Assembly (NCBI GenBank): GCA_020796225.1
Contig: CM036755.1
Location: 42,698,306 to 42,762,305 of the forward strand
DNA length: 64,000 bases
Origin: Arion vulgaris
Taxonomy: Eukaryota; Mollusca; Gastropoda; Stylommatophora; Arionidae
Direction of reading: 5' to 3'
Numbering within the stretch: position 1 is the first letter of the stretch; each line of letters begins with the position of its first letter. Below are positions 56,071 to 64,000 of the stretch, piece after piece. The notes beneath the pieces are model-generated. The model ran no database searches and was not told the origin of the DNA. It was given only the letters and a program-made list of their open reading frames with translations. The translations under genes were made by a program, and so were the position numbers.

Positions 56071-56815
56071 ATATATAAAAATGCTGTTGATCATCTGTTG
56101 CTTAGGTGCCTGTGAAATTTTTGGGTGTCTTAACAATGGGGCTAGCTGGTAGGTTACAGCATTTGCTTTTGCACTCTAGCCTCTATCTCTCTATCTAGTT
56201 TTCCGTCTTCTGTAAAAATGATCCTAAGTATTTGCATTCTTTCACTTGGTTTATTTTAGTACCATTGACATGGATGTCTAGTTTATTATGTTTTCTTTCC
56301 ATATTCATTATTTTTGTTTTAGTGTTGTTGATTTTCATGTCATGATTTATACAATTTTTGTTCAAGGTGTCAATATGAATGTTGTAGATCTTGTTCATTT
56401 TGATGTATCAGGCACTGATCATCTGCAAAAGCAGTTAATTTATTTCATCATTATCTGAATTTGACTCGAGTTATTTTATCCATATATGCAATAAAGAGTA
56501 GTGGTGAGACGACACAACCTTGTCTAACACATGATGTAATGGAGAACCAGTCGGCCATTCCTTCTGTTGTTCTTACTGTACTCTGGCTATCTTGATATAA
56601 GGTCATGATATAATAGTTGTCCCTGGACGCCATATTCTTCAAGGATCTTCCATAGTTTGCACTTGTTTACTTTATCAAATGCCTTTTCTTGATTTATAAA
56701 TATAAGTTATTTACTTTGATTGTATTCAATTGTTTGTTCGCAGATCTGTCTTAGTGTAAATAGTGCGTCTGTGCAACTACCAACGAAACTGCAAAAAGAA
56801 TACTTCAACACTATA
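56071..56815 (-). mobile_element. LINE-A (subgroup 4), proximal part of split copy
   Basis: Minus pieces: SITSCVRQGCVVSPLLFIAY (RT motif), degenerate active-site region near 56430, NHDMKINNTKTKIMNMERKH, GTKINQVKECKYLGSF, LLRHPKISQAPKQQMINSIF. Joins 55491 when the inserted LINE is removed. Confidence 0.88.
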
Positions 56816-56891
56816 TAGAACCAATTCTTCTGAATGGTAGCTAATCGTGAACAATGAACAATCAACCAATAAGATCGTTAGAAGCCGGATG

Positions 56892-57590
56892 CAATTGGTT
56901 ATTGGTTACTAAACTAACGTCATTGCACTCCTGGCAGACCCATAGGTGCTCAGTCTCCCCAACAGATATCGAAGAGTATGCATACTGATGGAGAGCCGCG
57001 GTAGCGTAGTTGTTAGTGAACTCGCTTCTCAAGGCTGGTGGTCCGGTTCAACTCCTGCAGTGGGCGTGGAATTTTTCCCGACCACGACGGCTCTTAGGTC
57101 GACCCAGCCTCAACTGGGTACCAGACAAGCTCTGGGAAAGTAAAGGCGGCCGTCGTGATGCTGACAACATCACCCATCGTGTGCCGACGGTCAATGAACG
57201 ATACAGGCCTAACACTGTATTGCCCTGTATACCACAAGGTATGAAAGGGTTCTTTTACTTTTTTTTAATGCATACTGATAGTTCCTGTGGCTCGCTGATT
57301 AAACACACCTCTCACTCTGCCTTTCAGGCATCCAGTTCGATCTGCACAACGGGTAACTCCAAACTGCTTAAATCGCTTGATCGGTTTAACATCAATTTTA
57401 GTGTCCTCATCCAACAGACAATCCCGAAGAGACCGAAGAACATTCCACTTATCCATCTTCAACTCCCCAACAATCGATGCTGTTGATGCAAGCCTGACCG
57501 CTCTCTCATTACCGTAAACACCCGCATACCCAGGGCAGTATATCCACGTAAGCCTCTGGCCGTATATTGTATACGGCTGCAATATATGGT
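56892..57590 (-). mobile_element. I-type LINE RNase H 3' fragment, split by SINE-D
   Basis: Minus frame 57582-57265: QRLTWIYCPGYAGVYGNERA, VRLASTASIVGELKMDKWNV, LRSLRDCLLDEDTKIDVKPI and GCLKGRVRGVFNQRATGTIS; the 3' end continues at 56991-56892 beyond the SINE (TGGTTACTAAACTAACGTCA on the plus strand). Confidence 0.9.
56992..57267 (+). repeat. SINE-D copy with 14-bp target duplication
   Basis: tRNA-like head AGCCGCGGTAGCGTAGTTGT with B-box-like GGTCCGGTTCAACTCC, body GGAATTTTTCCCGACCACGA, TTAGGTCGACCCAGCCTCAA and TATTGCCCTGTATACCACAA, T-rich tail. Flanked by ATGCATACTGATGG (56978-56991) and ATGCATACTGATAG (57268-57281). Confidence 0.93.
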
Positions 57591-57745
57591 TTTACAGAAG
57601 AATGATGATAATTTGAAAAATCCGATGAAATCATAATAAAAAGCCTTGCACACAGAGAAACCTTTAAAAAAATAAGATTTAGACTATCAATGTTTACGGA
57701 CAAATAATGCAAAGAGGAAGTTTGAAATATTTAGTGACAAGGTGT
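57591..57745 (+). mobile_element. LINE-B-like fragment
   Basis: Short plus-strand piece with GGTTTTACAGAAGAATGATG and CAAATAATGCAAAGAGGAAG, resembling the KRMVRI...IMRREG region of LINE-B at 21.5 and 24.85 kb. Confidence 0.5.
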
Positions 57746-57769
57746 CAAATACAAGTCTTTCTTTTCTTT

Positions 57770-58115
57770 TTTCTTACTTTTCTTCAATCCTGTTTTGCCT
57801 CACAGCGTCGGGATAAGAGATTTCTAGAACGGGCTTTTCTGTGCGCGCTTCATAAATAGTGTCTTTCGTCGTCTCTGTTATGTCTGAGTCCATCTTTTGC
57901 GTGGCCGGCCTTTTGCTTTGTATCCATTATATCGTAGCAACATTGCTATTTGAGATGCACTGTCTGTTGGTAATCTGCTTACGTGGCCGAACCACTTAAT
58001 TTGTTGTTTCTTGATGAAATTCAGTACTGATGTTGTACCAACTTTTTCCCCCTGATGTCTTCATTTCTCAACTGGTCTCTTCTTGTTACCCCCCGCATTC
58101 TGCGTAGACACTTCA
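57770..58115 (-). mobile_element. LINE-A (subgroup 3) 3' end
   Basis: Minus strand carries the C-terminal region matching 31.3-31.65 kb (plus) and 15.96-16.2 kb: KQQIKWFGHVSRLPTDSASQ-like and YKAKGRPRKRWT-like residues, start near a CLRRMRGVTRRDQLRNED-like segment. Confidence 0.78.
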
Positions 58116-58245
58116 TCTCAAAATGCAAGTAAGTAGGCAAATGGAGATGTTGATTGGTCTGACGTCGTGGTTGAACAAGATATGGGCGTCATAACCGTTT
58201 AACTGCAAAAGAGAAAGAGGTAATTGTGTAGAGACATGATCATCT

Positions 58246-58815
58246 ACACCATAGATTCCCAAACATTTTTCTGCCCGCCCGCCCACTTTGCACGACATAA
58301 ACTTTGTAACACCGCCCACTTTGCACGACATAAACTTTGTAACACCGCCCACTTTGCACGACATAAACTTTGTAACACCGCCCACTTTGCACGACATAAA
58401 CTTTGTAACACCGCCCACTTTGCACGACATAAACTTTGTAATTCCCCCTCCCCATTATAACAGTTTTCCAACGCCCCCACATATATATACATGCTCTATT
58501 TTAACTTTGACATAGAAAATTGATATATATATTTCTGTCATACATGGTCAATATTCAAATTATTATATGCATGAAATAGAAAATTGATGAAAAAATGGAT
58601 CGTGTAAGACGGGCATAAGATTAATTAAAACGCAGAATTCAAATTTTAAATGATTATTAAATCGCAAAATCACGAAAATTATTTATTTAAAAACATTTTT
58701 TTTCTAATTTCTTCTTTAAGCAGCCACCGACCTTAAATCGCCTGAACACCTCCCACATTCTTCTAAACCCACTATCGCCCCCTAGATCGCTTTAGCGCCC
58801 ACTGGGGGCGATAAA
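58246..58815. mobile_element. hAT-type MITE, inverted relative of 20002, with tandem expansion
   Basis: Left end CATAGATTCCCAAACATTTT; interior matches the reverse complement of 20002-20462 (GTCATACATGGTCAATATTC, AAAATGGATCGTGTAAGACG, GGGCATAAGATTAATTAAAA, then CGCCCACTGGGGGCGATAAA). The right TIR is lost or truncated near 58815. Confidence 0.82.
58283..58445. repeat. 33-bp tandem repeat inside the MITE
   Basis: Five copies of CGCCCACTTTGCACGACATA plus AACTTTGTAACAC. The copy at 20002 has this segment only once (reverse complement near 20403-20435). Confidence 0.96.
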
Positions 58816-59728
58816 CATGACATTTGATTGATCGAAGTATCACTGAAAGAAGAAATAACTATTTTACCCACAGAAGACTAATGTCACAATACAATTTTCG
58901 TAAGCATTAATTTACTTATAAAGTTGATGTCTGCATATAGTATACGTGCATTGTCGGCACGTTCGATAGTAATTTTGAATTAGAACTTAAAACAATATTA
59001 TATTTGTTAAAACTATGACTTTATTATCATTCCAGTAATTATAAGTAGCGCAACGATTAGTTGTTGTGGTATTAGTTCTATAACAGCTGAATACATATTG
59101 CTGACTTGTCCAACATAAATACAGATAGCCACGTCTTGTTTTTCTTCCAATAAAGCTTTCTGTCAATGTTGGTAGACTAGTGCTGACTGCTACCTTGGAC
59201 ATTCATGAACTTCTAAGTATGAAGGCTATCGAAGAAGAAGTAGATACGAATGCAGATTATAATCGTACATACTTGGACTATTTTGTACAAATGACATATT
59301 CGTAAATATCAGATGCCGATAAATGATGCAATTATTTCTGACATGGGAATAAGAATCAGCCAAGAACATAAGAACTTACTAATATACAAGAACATAAGAA
59401 CTTACTAATATACAAGAACATATAACAGCTACGAATGTAAGACTGTAATTGTTGGTTTCATATATATATATATCATGGGCCAACATACGTTATGGCAAGA
59501 GGGAGCAAGTGCTACGCTCTGAAAGATTGCTTTTTTATAACAGTTTTGCGAAACCTGGTCATCTTCATGGTAGTGACCTGCTAAAATAAAATAAAAAATT
59601 CATTTCGCCCTTTCCTGAGAAAATGTATATGGACGACCATGATATATATATATATATATAGTCTCTATGCACTCACTTTACGTCGTAGGAAGAAATTATA
59701 TCCACATGAATTGTGATTCTTGTGATGT
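58816..59728. other. Nothing recognised
   Basis: AT-rich; contains a duplicated AAGAACTTACTAATATACAA (59369 and 59395) and short (TA)n runs near 59461 and 59642. No supported gene. Confidence 0.5.
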
Positions 59729-60004
59729 TTGAACATTTGTAAAATAGGTTTTGAATATTTTGTCCTCCAGATACTACTGCTGTTGTCTGTCGTGTATTCG
59801 GTAAAGTATGAAGTGCTAAGAAGAAATTATTTTTACGTCAGACGTTGGAAATATTCACGTCGGGCCTCAAAACATTTTTTGCATACCACCCCCTCCACCC
59901 TACACCACTGCGAAACAGATGCTTTACCAAACATACTATCTCCATTTGTAAACACCATTCTGGTTCGGCAAATAAAATTACATTGCAAGCTAGCAAAGAT
60001 GTAA
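59729..60004 (+). CDS. Possible exon or ORF, unassigned
   Basis: 91-codon frame ending HHCETDALPNILSPFVNTIL, VRQIKLHCKLAKM; an overlapping frame (59845-60060) is also open. A GTAATG donor-like site follows at 60001. No domain recognised; could be non-coding. Confidence 0.2.
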   Translation: MNICKIGFEYFVLQILLLLSVVYSVKYEVLRRNYFYVRRWKYSRRASKHFLHTTPSTLHHCETDALPNILSPFVNTILVRQIKLHCKLAKM

Positions 60005-60176
60005 TGACTAATGCTTCAAGCTGGATCTCGATAAACTGTTACGATGTTATCAACAAATGAAGTAGTGTCATTACTCAAATAATTGAGTACACATAATAAA
60101 AAAAAAAAAAATCAAATCTAGTGCACAGTAACTTTTGAAACGCTATATACATAGATCAAATATTTTCTTCCTGCAG

Positions 60177-60332
60177 CAATGTTTGGACGAATGGAACTGT
60201 TTGCGTCACAATACGCTAACATCTAAAGAGCTGAGTGCAACAGCAAGCATTCTTTCCAAGAAAAGAATTCCAGGATTCTCTTCGTTTGTTGATCATCCAT
60301 CACAAACTTTGAACAGTTATCATCCGAATGAC
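60177..60332 (+). CDS. Possible exon (QQCLDEWNCLRHNTLTSKEL), unassigned
   Basis: After a good acceptor (TTTTCTTCCTGCAG, ending about 60175) the frame reads QCLDEWNCLRHNTLTSKELS then ATASILSKKRIPGFSSFVDH and PSQTLNSYHPNDR. Codon usage looks protein-like and the frame runs until the 26-bp array. No GT donor of good quality and no recognised family; low confidence. Confidence 0.25.
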
Positions 60333-60365
60333 AGGTTCGTTATGGTCACAGAAAACAACTGTGGC

Positions 60366-60792
60366 TTACAGATACATAAATCAGACATTGCTTACAGATA
60401 CATAAATCAGACATTGCTTACAGATACATAAATCAGACATTGCTTACAGATACATAAATCAGACATTGCTTACAGACACATAAATCAGACATTGCTTACA
60501 GATACATAAATCAGACATTGCTTACAGATACATAAATAAGACATTGCTTACAGATACATAAATCAGACATTGCTTACAGATACATAAATCAGACATTGCT
60601 TACAGATACATAAATCAGACATTGCTTACAGATACATAAATAACATTGCTACAGATACATAAATAAGACATTGCTTACAGATACATAAATCAGACATTGC
60701 TTACAGATACATCTTTTAGATACTGCTTACAGATACATCTTTCAGATATTGCTTACAGATACATCTTTCAGATACTGCTTGTGCTTACAGAC
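60366..60792. repeat. 26-bp minisatellite, left block
   Basis: About 16 copies of GCTTACAGATACATAAATCA plus GACATT, changing near 60710 to a CATCTTTCAGATACT variant. Confidence 0.96.
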
Positions 60793-61591
60793 CGATGTCT
60801 CCAATATACTGGAACACCTTTTCAACCATCATTAAATTTGACAAAGGTTGCAGAGAGGAAAATCCCGCGGCGTTGAATGCAGACGTCAAAGCCATCATCG
60901 ATGAAAATTGCAATGCAGACGACGTTGTGATCTACACGGATGGATCGGTAGTTCGTCACGAAAAGTCTGCATGGGCCTTCTCTGCAAGCTCATGTGGCAG
61001 AATGGTCAAGGAAGCCAGTGGTGCATTCAGTATGACAACAAGCAGCATGACAATGGAGGTACTGGCGGTGACCAATGCACTACTCTGGCTAGAGTCACAA
61101 AACTACACTCATGCGTGCATTTTGAGTGACTCATTGAGTATGATCCGAAAGGTGGAGGCCGGTTCGGTGCGCAGACAATGGACTGAATCACTGCAGGCGT
61201 CAACAATTTGCAGAATTACACTTGTCTTTGTTCCGGGGCACATGGGTGTCGTTGGCAATGAGAGAGCAGACAGGCTGGCTGGCTCTACCGCTATATCAGA
61301 CGGCCAGCTAATGGACAGAGCTGACATCGTGAACGCCCTCATAGAGCGTGGCCGCAGAGAAGACCTTCATCTAAACCAATCCACGTCAACTACTAGATTG
61401 CGAGAACTGGGTTTGAAGATTGGTGTGGCAAGAAAAGAACGGTACAACAGGTATACGAGTAGGCTCATCAATCAAAATAGAACTGGTACGGTCAGTCGCT
61501 GGACGCTGATGGAGATATTGCGAAGGAGATCGGAGCACCTATGGACATGTCCGGAGTGCAATGAAGATATTCCAAACTGAAACTGAAACCG
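60793..61591 (+). mobile_element. LINE fragment with intact RNase H domain
   Basis: A 261-codon frame (60795-61580). RNase H catalytic residues are all visible: VVIYTDGSVVRHEKSAWAFS (Asp, residue ~50), SSMTMEVLAVTNALLWLESQ (Glu, ~96), ACILSDSLSMIRKVEAGSVR (Asp, ~120) and VPGHMGVVGNERADRLAGST (His and last Asp, ~160-175). C-terminal SEHLWTCPECNEDIPN matches the end of the I-type LINEs elsewhere in the window, but this is a distinct subfamily. The RT is absent (5' truncation). The 3' tail is GAAACTGAAACCGAAAC. GC-richer than its surroundings; probably recent. Confidence 0.92.
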
Positions 61592-61729
61592 AAACATCTT
61601 TCAGATACTGCTTACAGACACATCTTTCAGATACTGCTTACAGACACATTTTTCAGATACTGCTTACAGATACATCTTTCAGATACTGCTTACAAATACA
61701 TCTTTCAGATACTGTTAACACACACACAC

Positions 61730-61763
<34 letters not shown>

Positions 61764-62035
61764 GTGTGTGTATATATATCAGACATTGCTTACAGACACA
61801 TCTTTCAGATACTGCTTACAAATACATATATCAGACACTGCTTACAGACACATCTTTCAGATACTGCTTACAAATAAATCTTTCAGATACTGCTTACAGA
61901 TACATCTTTCAGATACTGCTTACAGATACATCTTTCAGATACTGCTTACAGATACATCTTTCAGACGTTGCTTACAGATACGTCTTTCAGACACTGCTTA
62001 CAGTTACATCTTTCAGACACTGCTTACAGATACAT
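61592..62035. repeat. 26-bp minisatellite, right block, with (CA)/(TA) island
   Basis: Copies of CATCTTTCAGATACTGCTTA plus CAGATA; interrupted at 61718-61783 by ACACACACACATATATATAT-type dinucleotides. Confidence 0.95.
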
Positions 62036-62310
62036 TTATAGTCTTTTACCTAACTACTGTAAAGCTAGACAGAATTCAGCACATACATACCTTCCAAAAT
62101 TGCATTGAATAAATACGTAATAATTTACAAAGTGAATAGGCTGCCTTGTAATACGAAAGTAACTTAAACAGTGACATTTATTTTAGAACAATTGCAAATG
62201 TTAATTTTTAAAAAAACTAAAAAAAAAAAAGCGCGCTATAACAGTCGCTGTTGTGATTGCTGTCAAATAATTACGTAAATTACACTCCAAACCAGACAAA
62301 TAAATATCTA
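62036..62310. other. Nothing recognised
   Basis: AT-rich; no supported feature. Confidence 0.5.
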
Positions 62311-62314
62311 TATA

Positions 62315-62582
62315 TATTTAAGGTTTTAAAGCCGAAAGATTGACTTCATTGCACCGGGTTTACCCCATATGGCTCGGTCCCTCTCCGCAGAAATGACACG
62401 CCACCTGCCGAGAGTATTGCACAAAGCATGAACCCCGTAACTCCGGCGAACTCCGTAAATCCTAGGGATCTCTGGAAAAAACTGCACTCGTGAACAGAAG
62501 GCCGCGGCCCGGATTCGAACCCACGACCTTCGACTTGCAAGGCAAAGGGCTTAACCTCTTAACCACTCAGCCACAGTCCCCC
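62315..62582 (-). repeat. SINE-C copy, near complete
   Basis: Minus strand. Read on that strand: GTGGCTGAGTGGTTAAGAGG, AGTCGAAGGTCGTGGGTTCG with AATCC (B-box GGTTCGAATCC), TTCTGTTCACGAGTGCAGTT, GGGTTCATGCTTTGTGCAAT, CAGGTGGCGTGTCATTTCTG, ACCGAGCCATATGGGG and GTGCAATGAAGTCAATCTTT. Head close to a Leu/Ser-type tRNA. Confidence 0.9.
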
Positions 62583-62815
62583 TTCTATAAATATGAGAAA
62601 CAGAACCGATTATTTTTGTATTTACTTTTTTCTCTACGACATGTACAACAATAAACATATGCAATTAAAATGGAAAAATCACGCCAATTATGTCATTTAC
62701 AATTATAAAAACTATACAACCCGCACGTATAACACTCTTTTTTCAATTGTGTTGCAACTGGTAAACATTATAAGACATGTCGCCAAACTATTTGCTATAA
62801 AAAATAGTTGAGAGA
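62583..62815. other. Nothing recognised
   Basis: A 72-codon Tyr/Asn-rich frame (62593-62811) has no domain; AT-rich. Confidence 0.45.
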
Positions 62816-62829
62816 TGCCATAGACATGA

Positions 62830-63515
62830 AACTAAGCGATGAATAAGCGGACTTCCGACCAAATAGATTTTGCCCTGACCAGATTGCAACATTACTCGTA
62901 ATAATAGAGCAAAGTACTGACTTGAAATCCCCACTTTATATTTAATTTGTGAATCCTTTTGATAGCATTGATAGGGAAACCCTTTGGAAAGAGACACAAA
63001 TGGGATCTAACAGAAAATTATTAGCCTAGTAAGAGCAACATAGATAGATATGAAATGAAGATTTCGTCAAGGGGGTAAACTAACAGACACTTGTGAAATA
63101 GAAAAAAGAGCACGACAGGGATGTCTTCTATTAACTTTGTTGTTCTTACTGACTATATACTGGATTATGAAGGCAACAGCAACTACCACCAGAAATATAA
63201 TGTAGTGGACTCTGAGAGAGCAACTGGACGATCTGGACTTTGCTGATGACTTAGCCCTTCTGTCCCGTGCACGCAAACAGATGCAGGATAAACTAAACAC
63301 ACCTAATTGAAGGTCATAACAACTAGGGTTAAACATTCATAATAGAAAGATAATGAGAATTAACCAAACAAACAACAATCCGATCTCCCTGAGAGAAATC
63401 CACTTCAAGCGGTAGAATCATACATATACTTGGTCAGCAATGTAGACAAAGAGTGTGGAAGAGACAGAAATGTCAAAATAAAAATACGGAAGGCTAGATG
63501 AGTTTTCATCGCACT
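62830..63515 (+). mobile_element. LINE-C RT fragment, heavily decayed
   Basis: Plus-strand pieces: TSDQIDFALTRLQHYS-like entry, FVNPFDSIDRETLWKE (FD-S-DRETLW motif), degenerate palm and a LDFADDLALLSR-like active site at 63230-63265, SYIYLVSNVDKE. Same family as 40545-41290. Multiple frame breaks. Confidence 0.75.
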
Positions 63516-63524
63516 GGAAAATTC

Positions 63525-64000
63525 TTACTTACTTATTCCTCACCGCTCCTCGTGGAGCATAGGACCTCAACAGTTGTTCGCCACTCTCTCAGTCTCTGGC
63601 TGTTTTCTTTATGGTCTCCCAGAATAGTCAAGCACTCTTCAGTTCCTCAAGAAGACTTCGTCCCCAGGTCTGTTTAGGGCGTCCTCTTTTCGTTTTCCAT
63701 GCGGGTTCCACTCAAGTGCTTGTCTAGTGACACTCGTCGGTGTCTTCCAAAGGGTATGCCCAACCCAAAGCCATTTTCTCCTTTTAACTTGGTTCAGCAT
63801 GGGTTCCTGTCCTGTTCTTATCTACAGGTCTGTGTTTGCACTGTCATAGCATCTCAGTCGGAGAATCCGCAGAAGACATCCGTTGACAAAGGTCTGAATA
63901 TTATTTATATTTAACTTGGGGACTCGCCACGTTTCCGAGCCATACAGCAACACAGATTTCACATTTGAACTGAATATCATGAGCTTTGTTTTCTTGGAGA
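63525..64000 (-). mobile_element. LINE 3' part, runs off the window
   Basis: Minus strand: VAVWLGNVASPKLN-like, FVNGCLLRILRLRCYDSANT, QVKRRKWLWVGHTLWKTPTS and VTRQALEWNPHGKRK (RRxWxWxGHTL and ALxWNP-GKR motifs of RTE-like LINEs), ending near AGCGGTGAGGAATAAGTAAG. The upstream part lies beyond 64000. Confidence 0.85.

Noticed and set aside
58113..58515. Five overlapping frames in the 33-bp repeat
   Set aside because: Non-coding tandem repeat within a hAT-type MITE; all three frames on both strands are partly open.
61561..62112. 183-codon repeat frame (LSDTAYRHIFQILLTDTSFR)
   Set aside because: 26-bp minisatellite with a dinucleotide island; overlaps the end of the LINE ORF only by chance.

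Overview
The window is metazoan genomic DNA: AT-rich, intron-rich and dominated by transposable elements. The one gene I can identify firmly is a + strand orthologue of the histone-binding WD40 protein RBBP4/RBBP7 (Caf1-55). Its C-terminal half is spread over eight exons between 911 and 26164, with GT-AG introns and consistent phases. Its acidic C-terminal tail and the repeat content (several tRNA-derived SINEs, Penelope-like elements with GIY-YIG endonuclease, many non-LTR retrotransposons, hAT and piggyBac-type DNA elements, long minisatellites) suggest a lophotrochozoan, perhaps a mollusc. That assignment is tentative.

Layout. 1-26164: RBBP4 exons separated by introns that carry mostly private minisatellites (41, 27, 41, 20/21, 23, 28 and 42 bp units), LINE remnants on both strands, SINEs, a piggyBac-type MITE with TTAA duplications and a hAT-type MITE with an 8-bp duplication. 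26165-30850: the presumed 3' UTR, with three similar small hairpins, then 48-, 60- and 67-bp tandem arrays. 30850-42000: LINE fragments and two Penelope-like fragments, including one LINE inserted in another with a perfect 12-bp target duplication. 42176-43177: an unassigned open frame with an RVxF-like motif that runs into a 43-bp minisatellite. 43376-46203: a hAT transposon with TIRs, a perfect 8-bp TSD and a decayed DUF4371/ZMYM-like transposase, sitting inside that minisatellite. 46800-50750: an inverted cluster of Penelope-like pieces interrupted by a LINE. 51146-54601: a second, larger hAT-type relic defined by TIRs and a near-perfect 8-bp TSD, filled with a LINE, SINE pieces and a Penelope end. 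54700-58820: nested LINEs, a SINE with TSD and a tandemly expanded hAT-type MITE. 60366-62035: a 26-bp minisatellite split by a LINE fragment with an intact RNase H domain. The window ends in further LINE remnants.

There is no operon-like organisation and no sign of an accessory or defence system. RBBP4 is the functional anchor; most other coding-like frames are transposon-derived and broken. The first two RBBP4 exons carry five apparent one-base losses and an in-frame stop, while the six downstream exons are perfect. This points either to a poor-quality assembly stretch (about 0.9-4.3 kb) or to real damage. The value of the window lies mainly in its unusually legible nested-insertion record, where target-site duplications date many insertions relative to each other.
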